Source: DASPXY01 sp038227745 (GTDB taxonomy: Bacteria; Planctomycetota; Planctomycetia; Gemmatales; Gemmataceae). Taken from it: 8,043 nucleotides of DNA. A program made the position numbers and the translations under genes. Shown here piece after piece: positions 5,156 to 8,043 of this stretch; the first letter of the stretch is position 1, and every line of letters begins with the position of its first letter. The notes under the pieces are model-generated. The model was given only the letters and a program-made list of their open reading frames with translations. It ran no database searches and was not told the DNA's origin. The DNA lies in the NCBI GenBank assembly GCA_038227745.1, contig JBBRPS010000483.1, forward strand, positions 1-8,043, given 5' to 3'.

Positions 5156-7696
5156 TCACCCGCCACGCGCGGGCCGCCCTGGAGCGGCTGGACGAGTGAC
5201 CGGGCGCCGGGCCAGGCGTTCCAGGGACGCCCGGGCCTCGACCGTGAGCGGCGCCTCGGGGTCGCCGTCCGTGAGGCCCTCCAGGACGCGCCGCGCCTCC
5301 GGCGTGCCGAGGGCCTCGAGGACTTCCACGGCCCGCAGCGCCCGCAGCCGTTCGGGGGAGCCTGGGGTGCTATTGAGCTGCCGCAGCAGGCCCTCGATCC
5401 GCTGGCGCACCTCCAGAGTCACCGGCCTCACCACGGCCCGCATCAACGCCGCCCGGGCGCGCTCCCCGAGCCTGGCGAGTTCCGCGGTCGCCTTCTGTCG
5501 GACCGGGTAGCGCGGGCTGTCGAGGTCAACGATCATCTGGGCGATGGTCCGGGCGGACTTCGGCACCGGCCGCAGGCGCTCGCCGAGGAAGGACACGGCT
5601 TTCGCGCCGTCGCCGATCAGCGCCCAGACGCCGGCGTGTGCCGCGGCGGCGTTGGCGTCAGCCAGGCCGACCCACGCCCCCTCGACGGTCTGCGGTCGGG
5701 GCCGGGCGACCTTTTGCCCGTTCCACGGGCCTGCCAGGTCCCACACCAGCGCCGTGGTGTCCCAGCTCCCCGACACCAGCGTCCGGCTGTCCGCGCTGAA
5801 GGCCAGGCCGGAGGCCCGGTCGCGGTGCCCGCGGAGTTCGTGCAATTCGGCCCCGGTCGCCAAGTCCCAGAGCTTGACGGCGCCGTCGGGACACGCCGCA
5901 GCCAGGACGCGGCCGTCCGGCGAAAATGCGAGCGGCGCGCCCGATCCTACCGGAGAGACCGGCTGGCGGGAACCGGCGAAGCGCACCCGCTCCTTCCCGG
6001 TGGCCACCTCATAGAGGTAAACGTCCTCGCCGTCGCGCCCGGCTGCCAGCGTGCGTCCGTCCGCTGAAAAGGCCAGCCTCCGAAAGCGATCCGTCGGAAT
6101 GCCCCCCTTCCCCCCGAAAGCGCCGGAGGTGATCGCGCCGCCGATCTGCTCCAGCTTTTGGCCGCTCGGCACGTCCCACACGCCGACCGACCCCTGCCCG
6201 AAGGCGCACGCCACCGTCCGCCCGTCCGGCGAAAAGGCCGCCAAGGCCACGCCCATCCCGTCCAGTTCAAACTGGCAGAGTTCCACGCCGTTGACGGTGT
6301 CCCACCAGCGCACCTTGCGGCCGCCGTCCAGGGAGGCGAGGTGCTTGCCGTCCGACGTGAGGGCAACGCGGAGGACGGGACCGTCCGCGACGCGGAGGAC
6401 GCGCAGTTCCTTGCCGCCGGCGACACTCCAGAGGCGAATCCACCCCCGCTCCCGACCGTCCTCGACCACAACTCCCGCGCCGGCCAGCAGCCCGCCGTCC
6501 GCTGCGAACGCGACATGGCGGAACTGCCCCTGCCCGGCGGCGAGGAAACGGAGCTGCTGGCCGGTACGCGCGTCCCAGAGCCGGATGGCGTGGCGCTCCT
6601 GGCAGGCCGCCGTGCGGCCGTCGGCGGACACGGCGACCGAGTGGATCTCCGCCTGCCCCGACGTGCCTGCCTCCGCCTGCGCCGCGGCCAGGTCGCGGCA
6701 GCAAACTTTGCCGCCGCGGCTGCCGCTCGCCAGGAACGCGCCATCGGCGGACAGGGCGAGCGCCAGCACGGGGTCGTCCTCCGACACGTCGAACTGCTTC
6801 ACCGGCTTGCTCCGCGCGTCCCAGACGCGGAGTGTCCCGTCGCCGGCGGCCGTCGCCACGCGCTTCCCGTCGGCCGAGATGCTCAGCGCCCGGATGGGGG
6901 CCTTGTGGGCGTCGATCCGGCGCACGGCCTGGCCGGTGTCCGCCGCCACGAGCACGACCTGGCCGCCGACCCCGAAGACGACCGCGTTGCCGTCGTGGGA
7001 AAAGTGGACCGCGGTGGTGGCCTGTTCCGCGGTCAGGTGCCGGATCTTCTTCCCCGAGTGCGCGTCCCAGAGGATCACCCCGTCGCGCTCCCCGGCGGAG
7101 ACGATCGTCTTGCCGTCGGGCGAATACCCGACCGCCCGAACCGGCTGGTGGTAAAAGAAGGACTGATCGACCTCCAGCCCGGTGCTCACACTCCAGACGC
7201 GGACTGAGCGGACGTGGTAGACGCCGCCGCAGGCCAGGAATTTGCCGTCGGGTGAAAAGGCCAGGGCGTGGGGGACGCCGGCGCTGCTGGAGCACCGCAA
7301 GAGGGATTTGCCGGTCGCGGGGCCCCAGAAGCGGATCGTCTTGTCGGCGCCCGCGCTGGCGAGCATCTTGCCGTCCGGCGCGAACGCCAGGGCGTGGACG
7401 GCCCCCTGATGGCCGGTGAGGATCCGCAGCCCCTTGCCGGAGGGGGCCTCCCAGAGATGGACCGTCCCCAGCGAACCGGCCGAGGCGAGGACCTTGCCGT
7501 CGGGGGAGAGGGCAATGGCCTGGACCGTGCCGCCCTGGCGCAGGCGCTCAACCTTGCCGAGGCGCTGCAGGGCGCCTGGGGGCAGCGGGTCGCCGTGCGG
7601 GTCGAGGCGGGGCGCCGGGACCTGGGCGGTCGCCCGCGGCCCGGCCGTGAGGGCCAGCACCAGCAGAGGCAGCAGGGCCTTGCGAACTCGGACCAC
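5156..7696 (-). CDS. Exported WD40-repeat protein with two predicted propellers and a C-terminal helical domain
   Basis: The 846-residue product begins with a classical signal peptide (basic VRVRK, hydrophobic 8-20, likely cleavage after ATA at 24), so it should act outside the cytoplasm. It then has fourteen recognisable WD40-type repeats, most as SPDGK/SADGR ... SAG ... LWD. They start near residues 57, 99, 141, 185, 228, 267, 309, 350, 391, 440, 482, 537, 587 and 627. Repeat 5 (228-251) is degenerate, ending in VVLVA instead of WD. Fourteen blades fit two seven-bladed beta-propellers, usually protein-binding scaffolds. Residues about 680-830 form an alpha-helical tail (LDSPRYPVRQKATAELARLGE, then EVRQRIEGLL and SPERLRALRAVEVLEALGTPEARRVLE) that I recall as a recurrent partner of WD40 repeats in Gemmataceae proteins. 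No catalytic domain is visible, so the role is unknown. The start is GTG (7694-7696), supported by a strong Shine-Dalgarno and the signal peptide. An insertion sequence lies just upstream. Confidence 0.88.
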   Translation of the reverse strand: MVRVRKALLPLLVLALTAGPRATAQVPAPRLDPHGDPLPPGALQRLGKVERLRQGGTVQAIALSPDGKVLASAGSLGTVHLWEAPSGKGLRILTGHQGAVHALAFAPDGKMLASAGADKTIRFWGPATGKSLLRCSSSAGVPHALAFSPDGKFLACGGVYHVRSVRVWSVSTGLEVDQSFFYHQPVRAVGYSPDGKTIVSAGERDGVILWDAHSGKKIRHLTAEQATTAVHFSHDGNAVVFGVGGQVVLVAADTGQAVRRIDAHKAPIRALSISADGKRVATAAGDGTLRVWDARSKPVKQFDVSEDDPVLALALSADGAFLASGSRGGKVCCRDLAAAQAEAGTSGQAEIHSVAVSADGRTAACQERHAIRLWDARTGQQLRFLAAGQGQFRHVAFAADGGLLAGAGVVVEDGRERGWIRLWSVAGGKELRVLRVADGPVLRVALTSDGKHLASLDGGRKVRWWDTVNGVELCQFELDGMGVALAAFSPDGRTVACAFGQGSVGVWDVPSGQKLEQIGGAITSGAFGGKGGIPTDRFRRLAFSADGRTLAAGRDGEDVYLYEVATGKERVRFAGSRQPVSPVGSGAPLAFSPDGRVLAAACPDGAVKLWDLATGAELHELRGHRDRASGLAFSADSRTLVSGSWDTTALVWDLAGPWNGQKVARPRPQTVEGAWVGLADANAAAAHAGVWALIGDGAKAVSFLGERLRPVPKSARTIAQMIVDLDSPRYPVRQKATAELARLGERARAALMRAVVRPVTLEVRQRIEGLLRQLNSTPGSPERLRALRAVEVLEALGTPEARRVLEGLTDGDPEAPLTVEARASLERLARRPVTRPAAPGRPARGG

Positions 7697-7700
7697 GGAA

Positions 7701-7708
7701 ACCTCCTC
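7701..7708 (-). promoter_or_regulatory. Ribosome binding site of the WD40 gene, supporting a GTG start
   Basis: On the reverse strand GAGGAGGT lies four bases before the GTG at 7694-7696, one of the strongest Shine-Dalgarno matches in the window. It fixes a GTG start directly in front of the signal peptide. Confidence 0.8.
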
Positions 7709-7771
7709 TGGGCCGTACCGAACCGCGGGACGGGACAGGCGATCACCTCAGAGTCTGTGAACAATTCTGTC

Positions 7772-7798
7772 CTCGTCCCCCTTCGTGGGGCTGACGAG
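7772..7798. repeat. Stem-loop in the leader of the insertion sequence
   Basis: ctcgtc (7772-7777) pairs with gacgag (7793-7798) and cccc (7778-7781) with gggg (7787-7790), giving ten pairs with a two-base bulge and the loop ttcgt. It lies between the presumed element end and the transposase reading frame. Some transposons carry such leader hairpins to limit translation from transcripts that enter from outside; that role is inference here. Confidence 0.45.
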
Positions 7799-7950
7799 CC
7801 GGCGGCGCTTCCCTACGACATCCGCATGAACGCCAACGACCCTCCGCCGGTCACCCCGGTGGCCGACACCGCCGGGCTGACGACGCCGGCGCCGCCCCTG
7901 CGCCCCAGCCGCGCCTGCGCCGGGCCGACCGGGAGCAGGTCATCCCACCC

Positions 7951-8043
7951 ATGCGCCTGGAGGACTTGCTGAGCACCGACCACCAGGCCCGCGTCGTCTG
8001 GCAGTTCGTCCAAGGCATCGACCTGACCGGCCTCTATGCCACC
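7951..8043 (+). CDS. Transposase N-terminus, IS1182-like DDE family, partial and probably frameshifted
   Basis: The frame from the ATG at 7951 reads MRLEDLLSTDHQARVVWQ and continues FVQGIDLTGLYAT to the window edge. This matches the conserved N-terminus of IS1182-like transposases (LxxLLPxDHxARxVWxFVexLDLsxLYa), which cut and join element ends with a DDE catalytic domain that would lie outside the window. The family-like sequence begins before this ATG: PRLRRADREQVIPP (7909-7950) is in the same frame and typical of the family, yet that frame has no ATG, GTG or TTG between its stop (7792-7794) and 7951. A plausible natural start, ATG 7826 (MNANDPPPVTPVADTAG), lies in a different frame and meets a stop at 7970-7972. 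A one-base deletion near 7885-7905 would reconcile the two. The copy may therefore be inactive, or may start at 7951 with a shortened N-terminus. Confidence 0.65.
   Translation, partial: MRLEDLLSTDHQARVVWQFVQGIDLTGLYAT

Larger units (their letters stand above)
7751..8043 (+). mobile_element. Left part of an IS1182-like insertion sequence, cut by the window edge
   Basis: The start of a transposase reads forward to the end of the window. The AT-richer stretch at 7751-7770 (gagtctgtgaacaattctgt) looks like the left terminal repeat of an insertion sequence. The exact boundary is my estimate, because the right terminal repeat and target duplication lie outside the window. A hairpin follows at 7772-7798. 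The family assignment rests on the N-terminal transposase sequence only. Confidence 0.6.

Noticed and set aside
5060..7207. Several long forward frames opposite the WD40 gene
   Set aside because: The reverse strand encodes obvious repeats with a signal peptide and strong ribosome binding site; the forward frames are shadows of these repeats.
5156..7696. Tandem repeat or CRISPR-like periodicity in the WD40 gene
   Set aside because: The periodicity comes from degenerate WD40 codons of uneven spacing, without identical repeats or unique spacers.

Overview
The window is about 70% GC. It carries long, uninterrupted high-GC reading frames, an exported protein built from 'FSPDGK/FSADGR ... LWD' WD40 repeats with a helical tail, and a frequently missing Shine-Dalgarno signal. 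This combination is what I expect from a planctomycete, most likely Gemmataceae. That placement rests on recognised protein style, not on a search.

Layout. Positions 1-613 hold no convincing gene, only GC-rich hairpins and a weak promoter candidate. A secreted or membrane-anchored subtilisin-like (S8) serine protease runs forward at 614-1981. It converges on a Ste24-like M48 metallopeptidase on the reverse strand (2017-3543). One perfect 17-bp-stem hairpin fills the 35-bp gap and serves both genes as terminator. Upstream of the M48 gene lies a 52-bp perfect palindrome (3564-3615). Beyond it a long divergent spacer contains a TATAAT promoter and a structured leader for tatC (3956-5044, forward). 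TatC converges on a large reverse-strand WD40 protein (5156-7696) with a signal peptide, fourteen repeats and a C-terminal helical domain. About 55 bp upstream of that gene begins the left part of an insertion sequence, whose IS1182-like transposase runs off the window's right edge.

How the genes fit together. Four of the five genes encode proteins of the membrane or its outer side: a secreted protease, a membrane protease, the Tat translocase core and an exported propeller protein. No two adjacent genes point the same way, except the WD40 gene and the M48 gene, which tatC separates. There is therefore no operon, and a joint pathway is only a weak inference from shared cell compartment. I found no CRISPR array, tRNA, rRNA or recognisable defence system. 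The most unusual items are the nested palindrome, the attenuator-like tatC leader, the enlarged first periplasmic loop of TatC, and the insertion sequence placed where the WD40 promoter should lie.
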